From assembly GCA_014800945.1 (NCBI GenBank), contig JAAVFD010000033.1, forward strand, positions 1-62,933: a stretch of DNA of 62,933 nucleotides. Direction: 5' to 3'. Positions 1 to 9,607 of this stretch are shown here, piece by piece. Each line of letters begins with the position of its first letter. Position 1 is the first letter of the stretch. Made by a program: the position numbers and the translations under genes. Origin of the DNA: Barnesiella sp. (GTDB lineage Bacteria > Bacteroidota > Bacteroidia > Bacteroidales > Muribaculaceae). The notes under the pieces are model-generated. The model saw only the letters and a list, made by a program, of their open reading frames with translations, had not been told where the DNA came from and ran no database searches.

Positions 1-197
1 CAAAGCTATAACGGCACCGGATTGACCGGCCGAAGCATTGACTCCGCTCGCAGATGATTCCGTAATACTGTGTTCCTGACTTTATCAGAATTGAACAGAA
101 GCCGATTCTTTCGAATCTTTTCTCTTGACTCTTGTACTACTTCTTGTCTATTGTAAATCTTTCAATGTGCTCACGCTTTATTTCTCAAAAGCGAGTG
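1..197 (-). other. Leader of a leftward transcript; its gene lies outside the window
   Basis: A leftward promoter at 198-229 should start RNA near 190. No reading frame with a usable start is visible in what remains. The leader has a small hairpin at 104-117 (5-bp stem GATTC/GAATC, GAAA loop on the minus strand). One minus-strand frame is open from 81 to the edge after tandem stops at 82-87 and reads Ser/Ala/Gly-rich, but it has no ATG, GTG or TTG. I infer a 5' UTR longer than 190 nt, possibly regulatory. Confidence 0.4.
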
Positions 198-229
198 CAA
201 AGGTATAGCGTTTTTTCATAACTACCAAA
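198..229 (-). promoter_or_regulatory. Bacteroidetes-type promoter, leftward
   Basis: On the minus strand a -33 box TTTG (226-229) is followed after 20 nt by TACCTTTG (198-205). This matches the family consensus TTTG-(19-21)-TAnnTTTG. It reads away from dnaE, back to back with the dnaE promoter. Confidence 0.65.
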
Positions 230-404
230 TTTGTTCAACTTAAATTCTGACACATTTTATAACCTCAACAGCGGATACCATTATTATTCAAATACTTATC
301 CTCTCCAAGCTCACTCAATATTTAACCTTATTTAACACTATGAGCTATTCAAACAGCGATTATACTTTTTTATTTACATTATCTGAATATTTAACTTATG
401 TCCT

Positions 405-435
405 TTTGGTATCGAATATATTATATCTAAATTTG
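405..435 (+). promoter_or_regulatory. Promoter of dnaE
   Basis: TTTG (405-408), a 19-nt spacer and TAAATTTG (428-435) match the Bacteroidetes primary sigma consensus exactly. Transcription should start near 442, giving a leader of about 40 nt to the ATG at 484. Confidence 0.75.
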
Positions 436-483
436 TACTCACACTAAATCTTATAACCACACATTAATAAATATATATAAGAT

Positions 484-3400
484 ATGACGCCTTTTATCCA
501 CCTTCATGTCCACACCCAATATTCGCTACTTGACGGCCAAGCATCTGTTTCAGCTTTAATTGACAAAGCTTTAGATGATGGAATGTCAGGCATTGCAATA
601 ACAGACCATGGCAATATGTTCGGCATCAAGGAAGCATATAACTATGTTAATGGTGGATGCATGAAAGGTTACAAAAAAGCGCTCGAGAAAGCCGAGGCTA
701 AGGGGGATGAAAAATCTATTGAAAAATTCAACAATAGAATCAGTAGAATAAAATCTAAAGATTTCAAACTAATTATCGGTTGTGAAATGTATGTTGCCAA
801 AGGCTCTTTACTGGACAAAACCGATAAACGCGATATTGGAAGACACCTTATTGTTCTTGCTAAAAACCAGACAGGATATAAAAACCTCATCAAATTAGTA
901 AGTAAAGCATGGACTGAAGGATTTTACACTCACCCACGAACGGATAAAGCTGAAATTGAAAAGCATAAAGACGGATTAATTATCGCCTCTGCATGCCTTG
1001 GTGGTGAAATTCCGCGACTTCTTCGCGAAGGGAAGAAAGCAGAAGCTGTGGAGAGCGTTAAATGGTGGAAAGAGACCTTTGGAGATGATTACTACATTGA
1101 GTTGCAAAGGCATCGTACCAGTGCACCCGGTGGAAACAACGAGGTTTATGAGATTCAGAAAACGGTAAATGCAGACCTGATTGAGATTGCGAGATCGCTA
1201 AATATCAAACTGATTGCGACAAACGACGTGCATTTTGTAAATGAATCTGATGCAGAAGCTCATGACAGGCTTATTTGCGTAAGTACAAACAGCAATCTCA
1301 CCGATCCATCAAGGATGAGATATACCAAGCAAGAGTGGATGAAAACTCAGGGCGAAATGAATGAAATTTTCGGCGACATACCTGAATCACTCGAAAACAC
1401 CTTGGATATTCTTGGAAAAGTGGAAAGCTACTCAATTGACCACGGTCCCATTATGCCATTCTTTAATATTCCCGAAGATTTCGGAACCGAAGAAGAATAT
1501 CGCTCCAGAATCACAGAACAGGAACTCTTTGATGAGTTTACCAGAGACGAGAACGGCAATATTGTTCTCTCACAAGAAAAAGCCGAGGAGAAAATTGAAA
1601 AACTCGGAGGATATGACAAGTTGTACAGAATCAAATTAGAGGCTGATTACCTTGGCAAGTTAGCTTACGAAGGAGCTGCACGCAGGTATGGCACTCCCCT
1701 ATCTCCGGAACTTGAAGAACGCATCAAATTTGAGCTGCACATTATGAAAACTATGGGTTTCCCGGGATACTTCCTGATTGTACAGGATTTCATAAATGTA
1801 GCAAGACATGAGCTTGGAGTCAGTGTCGGACCCGGACGTGGCTCAGCAGCCGGTAGCGCCGTTGCATATTGCCTTGGAATCACTCAGATTGATCCGGTTA
1901 AATATGACCTCCTTTTTGAGAGATTCCTCAATCCGGACCGTATTTCACTACCCGATATCGATATCGACTTTGATGATGACGGTAGAGCTGATGTATTGCG
2001 ATATGTCACCGAAAAATATGGCGAGGAGAAAGTCGCGCACATTATCACATATGGCACAATGGCTGCAAAAAGCGCCATAAAAGATGTTGCGCGAATAGAG
2101 CAGCTGCCTCTTAGTGAAAGTGACCGTCTGACCAAACTCATTCCGCGTCGTATGCCGGAAGTTAATGGAAAAGCACTTGATCCGACACTTGCCAACTGCT
2201 ATGAATATGTTCCTGATTTTAAGAATGAGCTTCACAGCCCGAATCCCCTTGTTGTTGAAACTCTCAGATACGCTAAGGAGCTTGAAGGCAATGTGCGAAA
2301 TACCGGTGTGCATGCCTGTGGGGTAATCATTTGCCGAGACGACATAACCGACTGGGTGCCCGTTAGTACTGCTGTTGACAAAGCCTCTGACTCCAAAGAG
2401 AAATTCATCGTTACACAATACGAGGGCAAGGTAATTGAAGAAACCGGTCTTATCAAAATGGACTTCCTGGGGCTTAAAACGCTAAGCATCATCAAGGAAG
2501 CAGTTTCCAACATAAAAAGAACACGCAACACTGAAATCGATATGGATAATATTCCTATCGACGACAAAGCGACATATCAATTATATTGCGAAGGTAATAC
2601 TGTTGGCACATTCCAATTTGAAAGTGCCGGAATGCAAAAATACCTCAGAGAGCTTCAGCCGAGCACATTTGAGGATCTCATAGCCATGAATGCGCTTTAC
2701 CGTCCGGGACCTATGGACTATATACCGGACTTTATTGCACGCAAGCATGGAAGAGAGCCTATTGTATATGATATTCCTGAGATGGAGAAATACCTCAAGG
2801 ACACCTATGGGGTAACCGTTTATCAGGAACAAGTCATGCTTTTATCCAGACTCCTCGCCAACTTCACTCGCGGGCAGAGCGATACCCTGCGAAAAGCAAT
2901 GGGAAAAAAACTCATAGACAAGATGAATGAGCTGGAAAAACTATTCATGGAAGGTGGGCAGGCTAATGGGCACAAACCGGAGGTTTTGTCGAAAATATGG
3001 AACGACTGGAAAAAATTCGCATCATACGCATTCAACAAAAGTCATGCTACTTGCTATAGCTGGGTCGCTTTTCAAACAGCATATCTTAAAGCTAACTATC
3101 CGGCTGAATATATGGCTGCGGTGCTTACAAGAAACCGCTCGGATATCAGCAAACTCACTGTCTTTATGGAAGAATGTAAGAGAATGCACATAAATATCAA
3201 AGGTCCCTGCGTAAATGAAAGCTTTTCTGAATTCGGTGTTAACCCTCAAGGCGATATCCGATTTGGACTCGCCGCTATAAAAGGTATTGGCGAAAACGTC
3301 GTAACCTCCATAATTTCAGCCCGCGAGTCGGGAGGAGTATTCAAATCCATCTACGATTTTGTTGAAAGAGTAAATCTTAGTGCGGTAAACCGACGAACAA

Positions 3401-4290
3401 TTGAATCACTTGCTTATGCAGGAGCATTTGATTGCTTTCAGGACGAAGTGCACCGAGAGGATTTCTTTGAAAAAAACGCTAAAGGAGAAAGCTTTGCTGA
3501 GTCACTCGTCAAATATGGACAGTTATTGCAGGTTGATAAACAGAACCGCGGAATGTCTTTATTTGGTGAAGATGATTCTGATATAACCTCAGCAGGCAGA
3601 CCGGCAGTCAATCCCTCTATTCCATGGAACAATGCCTTTAAACTCCAAAAAGAGCGTGAACTCGTCGGAATATATCATTCTGCACACCCCCTTGACCCAT
3701 ATTACGTTGAACTCACTTATGCTATGAATCCTCTAAAGGATTATAAAGCTGAAAACGTCATTGAGAACAGCGAATATACTTACGGAGGTTTTGTTGTTGA
3801 CTTTTCCACAAAACAAACTGCCAAAGGCAACACTATGGGCATAATGAAACTTGAAGATATGTCCGGAACCGCTGAATTTACTTTCTTCGGCAAAGATTAC
3901 ATAGAGTTTGCCAAGTTCGGAGTCCCAAATACAGCCATCTATATCAAAGGTCGTTACACCAGAGACAAAGAACAGCGCCTAAGATTCAATATCGCAAAAA
4001 TCGGACTATTGAATGATTTACGTGGAAGACTTATTAAAGGTATTGTCCTAACTATGGATTTCCCACAATTAAACAACACCACTATGGGTGTTTTATCAGA
4101 TCTTGTGGATAAAGAAAAAATCGAGGATGAATCCAAAGGCTCTCTCACTATCAAGGTCTTTGATAATAATGCCAACAGAATTCTTCGTTTTGACTCCCCA
4201 TATTCAATGCCATTGGATAGAAAATCTCTTGAAGCCATTGGAGAACTTGGCATTCAATTTAAGATTGAAAAGGCAGAAGAAGTGGCTTAA
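484..4290 (+). CDS. dnaE: DNA polymerase III subunit alpha
   Basis: This is the replicative polymerase catalytic subunit of the chromosomal replisome (C-family, DnaE type), 1268 residues. It opens with a PHP domain carrying the HLHVHTQYS metal-binding motif at residues 6-14. The polymerase core has GPGRGSAAGSA and then PDIDIDFDDD at about 490-499, which holds two catalytic aspartates. The third is predicted in KMDFLGLKTL at about residue 660. The finger, tandem helix-hairpin-helix (GLAAIKGIGENVV) and C-terminal OB-fold regions follow in the usual order. It starts with ATG behind its own promoter and appears monocistronic, since the next gene has a separate promoter. The function is secure from motifs and full length. 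Confidence 0.97.
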   Translation: MTPFIHLHVHTQYSLLDGQASVSALIDKALDDGMSGIAITDHGNMFGIKEAYNYVNGGCMKGYKKALEKAEAKGDEKSIEKFNNRISRIKSKDFKLIIGCEMYVAKGSLLDKTDKRDIGRHLIVLAKNQTGYKNLIKLVSKAWTEGFYTHPRTDKAEIEKHKDGLIIASACLGGEIPRLLREGKKAEAVESVKWWKETFGDDYYIELQRHRTSAPGGNNEVYEIQKTVNADLIEIARSLNIKLIATNDVHFVNESDAEAHDRLICVSTNSNLTDPSRMRYTKQEWMKTQGEMNEIFGDIPESLENTLDILGKVESYSIDHGPIMPFFNIPEDFGTEEEYRSRITEQELFDEFTRDENGNIVLSQEKAEEKIEKLGGYDKLYRIKLEADYLGKLAYEGAARRYGTPLSPELEERIKFELHIMKTMGFPGYFLIVQDFINVARHELGVSVGPGRGSAAGSAVAYCLGITQIDPVKYDLLFERFLNPDRISLPDIDIDFDDDGRADVLRYVTEKYGEEKVAHIITYGTMAAKSAIKDVARIEQLPLSESDRLTKLIPRRMPEVNGKALDPTLANCYEYVPDFKNELHSPNPLVVETLRYAKELEGNVRNTGVHACGVIICRDDITDWVPVSTAVDKASDSKEKFIVTQYEGKVIEETGLIKMDFLGLKTLSIIKEAVSNIKRTRNTEIDMDNIPIDDKATYQLYCEGNTVGTFQFESAGMQKYLRELQPSTFEDLIAMNALYRPGPMDYIPDFIARKHGREPIVYDIPEMEKYLKDTYGVTVYQEQVMLLSRLLANFTRGQSDTLRKAMGKKLIDKMNELEKLFMEGGQANGHKPEVLSKIWNDWKKFASYAFNKSHATCYSWVAFQTAYLKANYPAEYMAAVLTRNRSDISKLTVFMEECKRMHINIKGPCVNESFSEFGVNPQGDIRFGLAAIKGIGENVVTSIISARESGGVFKSIYDFVERVNLSAVNRRTIESLAYAGAFDCFQDEVHREDFFEKNAKGESFAESLVKYGQLLQVDKQNRGMSLFGEDDSDITSAGRPAVNPSIPWNNAFKLQKERELVGIYHSAHPLDPYYVELTYAMNPLKDYKAENVIENSEYTYGGFVVDFSTKQTAKGNTMGIMKLEDMSGTAEFTFFGKDYIEFAKFGVPNTAIYIKGRYTRDKEQRLRFNIAKIGLLNDLRGRLIKGIVLTMDFPQLNNTTMGVLSDLVDKEKIEDESKGSLTIKVFDNNANRILRFDSPYSMPLDRKSLEAIGELGIQFKIEKAEEVA

Positions 4291-4324
4291 TCATTTCAAA
4301 ATCAGAAATAAATTGCATTTCTTA

Positions 4325-4355
4325 TTTGAAATAAATTGTAAATGAGGTATATTTG
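4325..4355 (+). promoter_or_regulatory. Promoter of the propeller-esterase pair
   Basis: TTTG (4325-4328), 19 nt, TATATTTG (4348-4355). It lies in the dnaE-propeller gap and separates the pair from dnaE, leaving a leader of about 25 nt before the ATG at 4387. Confidence 0.65.
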
Positions 4356-4386
4356 CCGCCATTATTGCTTGTAAGCGATTCATAAA

Positions 4387-5955
4387 ATGAAATTTATAAT
4401 TCATATCGCTATCTTAACACTCGTTTTTACCGGTTGCGCAAACAAACATTCCGGCATCAATGGACTCACAGATTCAGATAAAACGAACCCTCGAATAGCT
4501 GAAGATGTGTCCACACCACTCCCCGACACTTGTTTTACATCAGCATCGGAAATAGAGTTTGTGATTGACATTATGAGTGACTCTTCTGCCGGCACAATCA
4601 ATAATTTATCAGACCTGTATGCAAAAGCTCCGGGAGCTCTGACCTTTAGAAACGGAGTTTTTAGACAAGCCGATTTTGGTGGTAGAATAAGTGGAACTCC
4701 GGACACTATTATTGTTGATTGGATGTTTGAAACGGATGTTGACACCACTGAGACATCATTTGGCAAGTGGGGAGGCGGAACTGGTTGGACCGGACAACCG
4801 CTTTATATAGAATGGCCTGACAGCTGCGTTTACAGTTTTAGAAAAAACGGAACCCTGACAAAAGATTTCAATAAAAAAGAAATAATATTTGCTTCACTTT
4901 CAGGTAACGTTTATTTTTTAAACTTTGAAAACGGCAAGGAATCGCGTGAAAATATAAATGTTTCTAATCCTATAAAAGGCACCCCTTCACTCGACCCGAC
5001 ATTAAATGGGAATCTGTATGTTGGACATGGAATCCCGGCCCACTTCCCGTTTGGAGCACTGACAATTAATCTATTCACCCATAATATCACTCAGGTTTTC
5101 GATAGAGATAACACAGCATGGAGAGGATGGGGTGCATACGACTCATCTCCTTTGCGAATAGGACAATTCCTGTTTCGCCCCGGCGAGAATAATACGCTCT
5201 ACAAATATTTTGTTAAACCCGGTAACCTAACCCTTCATTCCAAGTTGCGTTACAAAATAAGCGGTGCGGCTCCGGGTATAGAATCTTCTATGTGCTCTTA
5301 TCTAAATTATGGGTACATCTGTGATAACCATGGTAATATCATCTGTTTAAACCTCAATAATCTTAAACCGGTGTGGCTGTATAAGCTTGGTGATGACATA
5401 GATGCCACACCTGTTCTGGAAGTTGAAGATGGAAAACCATATTTATATGTAGGATGTGAAGTTGATAAACAAGGTGCCGGTGAAGCCAGATTCGTTAAAC
5501 TTGACGGTATAAATGGTAACAAAATATGGCAAACAGCTATAGAGGGAAAACGTGTGGACATATATGAAAAGCATTTTGACGGTGGTTTTTATGCATCTGC
5601 ACTACCGGGGTACGGAAATTGCTCTCACCTAATTTTTTCTAATTGCGTGAGAAACACCAAAGGTCAGAACGGTGAACTTGTTGCATTTAATAAGAAATCA
5701 GGTAATATTGAATACTCTGTGCCTCTTAAATACTATTCATGGTCATCACCCGTTGGATTTATTAACGAAAATAATGAGATGTTCATACTCACCGGTGATT
5801 CCGCAGGAAACTTATACTTGATTAACGGAATATCCGGGAAAGTTTTAACTACCTGTAAAATTGGCAGCAACTTTGAGTCATCGCCTGTTGTGTCCGGAAA
5901 TTCTGCCGTTATAGGTTCAAGAGGAAGACATATTTTCAAAGTTTCAATACATTGA
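4387..5955 (+). CDS. PQQ-like beta-propeller lipoprotein
   Basis: The 522-residue product begins with a short lipoprotein signal ending in VFTGC, so a lipid-anchored envelope protein is predicted. The body has repeated short strands with the blade pattern of PQQ/quinoprotein-like propellers, for example segments ending DGIN/GNKIWQTAIEGKR, SGNIEYSVPLKYYSW and GKVLTTCKIGSNFESSPVVSGN. These resemble BamB-type or quinoprotein-like surface repeats, but nothing shows a bound quinone or an enzymatic role. The stop codon overlaps the TTG start of the downstream esterase, so the two are probably translated together and act on related substrates. The fold is fairly secure; the function is unknown. Confidence 0.75.
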   Translation: MKFIIHIAILTLVFTGCANKHSGINGLTDSDKTNPRIAEDVSTPLPDTCFTSASEIEFVIDIMSDSSAGTINNLSDLYAKAPGALTFRNGVFRQADFGGRISGTPDTIIVDWMFETDVDTTETSFGKWGGGTGWTGQPLYIEWPDSCVYSFRKNGTLTKDFNKKEIIFASLSGNVYFLNFENGKESRENINVSNPIKGTPSLDPTLNGNLYVGHGIPAHFPFGALTINLFTHNITQVFDRDNTAWRGWGAYDSSPLRIGQFLFRPGENNTLYKYFVKPGNLTLHSKLRYKISGAAPGIESSMCSYLNYGYICDNHGNIICLNLNNLKPVWLYKLGDDIDATPVLEVEDGKPYLYVGCEVDKQGAGEARFVKLDGINGNKIWQTAIEGKRVDIYEKHFDGGFYASALPGYGNCSHLIFSNCVRNTKGQNGELVAFNKKSGNIEYSVPLKYYSWSSPVGFINENNEMFILTGDSAGNLYLINGISGKVLTTCKIGSNFESSPVVSGNSAVIGSRGRHIFKVSIH

Positions 5956-6797
5956 GAACACGCATTTACATATTAACTATATTCTGGACTATTTCAATAA
6001 TTTGCTCTAAGTTACAGGCACAGAAGATAACCGCATATAATGATTCTGTCCCAAATACTTACAATTTCTGGTTGTACACACCCGATAGAACCATTGATGA
6101 TGAAATAGAACCGAAGCCGGTAATAATCTTTCTTCACGGGGCAAGTTTATGTGGCAGAAACCTTGAAATGGTTAAAAGATATGGCACCATTGATGCTATC
6201 GAAAAGGGACGAAATATAGATGCTTATGTTATTGCCCCACAAAACCCCGGAGGTCCTTGGAATCCTAACAAATTGATGCAGATCCTTGACTGGGTCAGCG
6301 ACAATCACAATATTGATTATGACCGAGTTTATGCTATCGGCATGAGCCTGGGGGGATATGGCACGATAGACCTTGCAGCTGCATATCCTGACCGAATTGC
6401 AGCTGCCATAGCCATGTGCGGCGGAAGTACCGTGTCAGATTTATCTTCTCTCAATGATGTTCCGCTATGGATTATTCATGGTACTGCTGACAGGGCTGTT
6501 AGTGTTCAGCAGAGCGACAAGGTTGTTGCTGAAATGAGGCAGGCAAACACAGAAACTCCTCGACTTAGATATAACAGGGTGCAAGGAATGAATCACTCAC
6601 GCCCGGCTCGAATGTTCTATCTAACTGAAAGTTATGAATGGCTGTTCCGACACACACTAAAAGATGAGAACCGGGAAATCGCACCCTCTTTTGAACTCAC
6701 TGATGAAGTATTGCAGAGCGCTTATATCGGGCTCAAAAGCATCAAGCGAAGCGGTAAAACTACAAAAAGACGCGCAACTCGGCGTAAGCGAAAGTAA
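5952..6797 (+). CDS. Secreted alpha/beta-hydrolase (esterase/PHB depolymerase-like)
   Basis: An exported serine hydrolase of 281 residues. The N-terminus is a signal peptide (hydrophobic ILTIFWTISIICS, then LQAQ). The core shows the oxyanion-strand motif VIIFLHGASLCGR, the nucleophile elbow GMSLGGYG, the acid region IIHGTADRAV and a C-terminal GMNHSRP histidine. This is the layout of feruloyl esterase, PHB depolymerase and prolyl-oligopeptidase-like hydrolases. The start is TTG at 5952, inside ATTGA with the stop of the propeller gene; I see no better start before the signal peptide. The tail is very basic (KTTKRRATRRKRK), unusual for an exported enzyme. Substrate is not predictable; an ester of a glycan or lipid is a guess. 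Confidence 0.8.
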   Translation: MRTRIYILTIFWTISIICSKLQAQKITAYNDSVPNTYNFWLYTPDRTIDDEIEPKPVIIFLHGASLCGRNLEMVKRYGTIDAIEKGRNIDAYVIAPQNPGGPWNPNKLMQILDWVSDNHNIDYDRVYAIGMSLGGYGTIDLAAAYPDRIAAAIAMCGGSTVSDLSSLNDVPLWIIHGTADRAVSVQQSDKVVAEMRQANTETPRLRYNRVQGMNHSRPARMFYLTESYEWLFRHTLKDENREIAPSFELTDEVLQSAYIGLKSIKRSGKTTKRRATRRKRK

Positions 6798-6814
6798 TCA
6801 GAATATGTATATAT

Positions 6815-6853
6815 AAAAAAAGTTGCACTCCATTTTTGAAGTGCAACTTTTTT
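6815..6853. terminator. Bidirectional terminator between esterase and prs
   Basis: The perfect stem AAAGTTGCACT/AGTGCAACTTT is flanked by an A run on the left and a T run on the right. It can therefore end the rightward esterase transcript and the leftward prs transcript. Confidence 0.85.
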
Positions 6854-6868
6854 ATTGATATGTAATAT

Positions 6869-7813
6869 TTATTTGAAAATATACTGACTTGAGATTGATT
6901 CGTGATTGTGAATGCGACGAATTGTATCCGCAATCAGTTTTGCCACGCTCAATATGGTTGCTTTTTTACACTCCTTATTAAAAGGAATAGAATTTGTAAA
7001 AATCATTTCTGTCATCGCACAATTATCCACTCTTTCGCTTGCAGGATCACTCATTATTGCATGAGAAGCAAGGGCTCTTACTGATTTAGCACCTTTTGAC
7101 ATCATCAAATCTGCTGCCTTGGTAATTGTACCCGCTGTATCCACCATGTCATCAATAAGAATCACATTCTTATCTTTAACATCTCCGATTACAGTCATAG
7201 ATTCTACCACATTAGCTTTTGCTCTCTGCTTATGACAAAGGACCAAGGGTACATCAAGATATTTAGCATAAGAGTTTGCCCTTTTTGCACCGCCTACATC
7301 CGGAGTTGCAATAACCATATCTTCCAGTTTCAGGCTTTCGATATAGGGGATAAACACTGATGAAGCATAAAGGTGGTCAACAGGAACATTGAAGAATCCC
7401 TGAATCTGATCGGCATGGAGATCCATGGTAATTACCCTGTTTACTCCTGCTGCGCTCAGGAGGTCTGCCACAAGTTTAGCTGCGATACTAACTCTCGGCT
7501 TATCCTTTCTGTCCTGACGAGCCCATCCGAAATAAGGAATAACAGCTATTACACTGTGGGCAGATGCTCTCTTGGCTGCGTCAATCATCAGGAGAAGTTC
7601 CATCAGATTATCCGAGTTAGGGAAAGTTGACTGCACGAGATATACTTCACAGCCACGTATAGGCTCTTCAAACGAAACCTCAAATTCTCCGTCTGCGAAA
7701 TGCTGAATATTCATTTCACCGAGTTTCATACCGAGGTTTTTGCAAATTTCTTCTCCCATATAGCGGGACTTGGTACCCGCAAAAATCTTGATGGGATGGT
7801 TCACTGAGTTCAT
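6869..7813 (-). CDS. prs: Ribose-phosphate pyrophosphokinase
   Basis: The enzyme makes PRPP from ribose 5-phosphate and ATP for purine, pyrimidine, His, Trp and NAD synthesis. The 314-residue length is standard. Visible motifs are the flexible-loop region WARQDRKDKPRVSIAAKLVADLL, the metal-binding DLHADQIQGFF and the PRPP loop VILIDDMVDTAGTI. It is followed by a strong terminator, and a -7-like box lies about 30 nt upstream, so it appears to be transcribed alone. Identification is secure. Confidence 0.97.
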   Translation of the reverse strand: MNSVNHPIKIFAGTKSRYMGEEICKNLGMKLGEMNIQHFADGEFEVSFEEPIRGCEVYLVQSTFPNSDNLMELLLMIDAAKRASAHSVIAVIPYFGWARQDRKDKPRVSIAAKLVADLLSAAGVNRVITMDLHADQIQGFFNVPVDHLYASSVFIPYIESLKLEDMVIATPDVGGAKRANSYAKYLDVPLVLCHKQRAKANVVESMTVIGDVKDKNVILIDDMVDTAGTITKAADLMMSKGAKSVRALASHAIMSDPASERVDNCAMTEMIFTNSIPFNKECKKATILSVAKLIADTIRRIHNHESISSQYIFK

Positions 7814-7841
7814 AAAACTACTATTTCGTGTTATTATTCTG

Positions 7842-7849
7842 CAAATTTA
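7842..7849 (-). promoter_or_regulatory. -7 element of prs
   Basis: TAAATTTG on the minus strand lies about 30 nt upstream of the prs ATG. No good TTTG is seen 19-21 nt farther upstream, so this is a weaker call than the two-box promoters. Confidence 0.4.
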
Positions 7850-7872
7850 ATCTAAAAAATCCGTGAGATAAG

Positions 7873-9594
7873 TTAGGATACGATATTTTTTTCTTCAAGC
7901 GGTGTAATATTTTTATGCTTCACCTTCCAGATTACCGCACCCCAAGGTTCTACAAATGTTTCAAATGGCTTGGAATCAGCAATATGCTTAACAGCTTTCT
8001 TATTCGTTAGTAATTCAGTCATTCTTGCCTTTCCTTTGGGTATTTGAAGCATATCAAAGGCGTGTTGTGGAAGATTTATTTTCATATCGCAAGAATCGTT
8101 ACTGAAATTCACCGCTATTATTATTGTTTCATCAGCAAGATTTCTCATAAAAATATACTGCCTGTGTGGATTTACAGTAGGATTCTCGTAATTAACATAC
8201 ATCAAATCGAAAAATCTACCATGTGCTATAGCCTTTTCTGAATTGCAAAGACTAAGAATGCGGGCATATTTTTCTCGCAACCACTTCTGCCGGTCCGTTA
8301 GATTTTCATCTGAAGGCACTCCATTATTGAGCCAATTACGAATAGTTTCAATACTCCAATAATCATATATTGTTGTTCTACCGTCATATCCACTGTACCC
8401 TTCTGATTCTGTAGCCGATTCTCCAAGCTCCTGCCCCATATATATCATCATGGCTCCCGAACCTATCATGGAACTTACTACAAGTGAAGGCACCACTTTT
8501 GCAGCATCCCCGGCATAAAAATTAGAGCCGAATCTCTGCTCGTCATGGTTCTCAAGGAAATTCAGCATATTATTACCTACCCCCTCTACTGTTTGCCAGC
8601 AACCGGTTAATTGGGCTGCAGAATAATTTGCTGTTTGAATTCCTCTTAAAGTGTCATAAAGATTTACCTTGTCATAAAGGTAATCAAAACCACCTATATT
8701 AATAAAGTTACGATATAATCCTGTTTCATATAATTCAGCTATGAAAATAACATGAGGGTAATGTTGCTTCACAGCGGCAATAGCCCATTGCCAAAACTCA
8801 AGAGGCACCATGTGCGCCATATCGCACCTGAATCCATCAACTCCCTTAGATGCCCAATACATTAAAATGTCAAACATTTTATGCCATGTGTCAGGTATCG
8901 GATTGAAATGATGGCTACCATTAGAGTAATCAACCCCATAGTTCAACTTGACTGTATCATACCAGTCATATTGCCCCGGAAATGCAGAAAAGCAATCATT
9001 TCCGGTTGCTTTTGCCGGGAATTCCACATAAGCATCTTTTCCGGAACCCATGTCAACAGACGGAGCAAACAATTGGCGTGTGACATAGTAGAAATTATTA
9101 TTTGGACTAAATCCCAATCCATTATCATCGTTAGCTCCGAAATCTTCAACTCCTTCAGGAGCCGCATCAGAATGATACTGACGGGCTACATGGTTAGGTA
9201 CAAAATCAATAATCACCTTCATACCTGAATCATGAGTCCTTGTGACCAGATTCTCAAACTCCTTTATTCGGTCCGGAACACTTTCAGCAATATCTGGATC
9301 AATATCATAATAATCTTTAATGGCATAAGGTGAACCGGCAAGCCCTTTTACTATATGGGGATTATCTTTGGCAATACCATATTCAGAGTAATCACTGCAC
9401 TGTGCATGTTCAAGAACACCAGTGTACCAAATATGTGTTATACCAAGTTCTTTTATAGAATGTAAAACTTCTTTAGTAATACTGTTTAATTTTCCGGCAC
9501 CATTTCTTGAAATTGAACCTCCCGGCACACAGTCTGTAATATAATTGGTAAATAATCGAGGAATTAACTGGTATATTATTGGTTTACTATCCAT
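7873..9594 (-). CDS. GH13 alpha-amylase family glycoside hydrolase
   Basis: A TIM-barrel alpha-glucan-active enzyme of 573 residues. The four conserved GH13 regions are visible: VIIDFVPNHV (about 128-137), GFRCDMAHM with nucleophile Asp258, FIAELYE with acid/base Glu287, and FLENHDEQR with Asp351. No signal peptide is present (it starts MDSKPIIYQLIPRLF), so it is probably cytoplasmic and acts on glycogen or imported oligosaccharides. A C-terminal beta domain follows. It lies 13 nt downstream of the patatin gene and is likely cotranscribed. The exact specificity (amylase, neopullulanase or glucanotransferase) cannot be read from the sequence. Confidence 0.92.
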   Translation of the reverse strand: MDSKPIIYQLIPRLFTNYITDCVPGGSISRNGAGKLNSITKEVLHSIKELGITHIWYTGVLEHAQCSDYSEYGIAKDNPHIVKGLAGSPYAIKDYYDIDPDIAESVPDRIKEFENLVTRTHDSGMKVIIDFVPNHVARQYHSDAAPEGVEDFGANDDNGLGFSPNNNFYYVTRQLFAPSVDMGSGKDAYVEFPAKATGNDCFSAFPGQYDWYDTVKLNYGVDYSNGSHHFNPIPDTWHKMFDILMYWASKGVDGFRCDMAHMVPLEFWQWAIAAVKQHYPHVIFIAELYETGLYRNFINIGGFDYLYDKVNLYDTLRGIQTANYSAAQLTGCWQTVEGVGNNMLNFLENHDEQRFGSNFYAGDAAKVVPSLVVSSMIGSGAMMIYMGQELGESATESEGYSGYDGRTTIYDYWSIETIRNWLNNGVPSDENLTDRQKWLREKYARILSLCNSEKAIAHGRFFDLMYVNYENPTVNPHRQYIFMRNLADETIIIAVNFSNDSCDMKINLPQHAFDMLQIPKGKARMTELLTNKKAVKHIADSKPFETFVEPWGAVIWKVKHKNITPLEEKNIVS

Positions 9595-9607
9595 ATAAAA
9601 TTGATTC

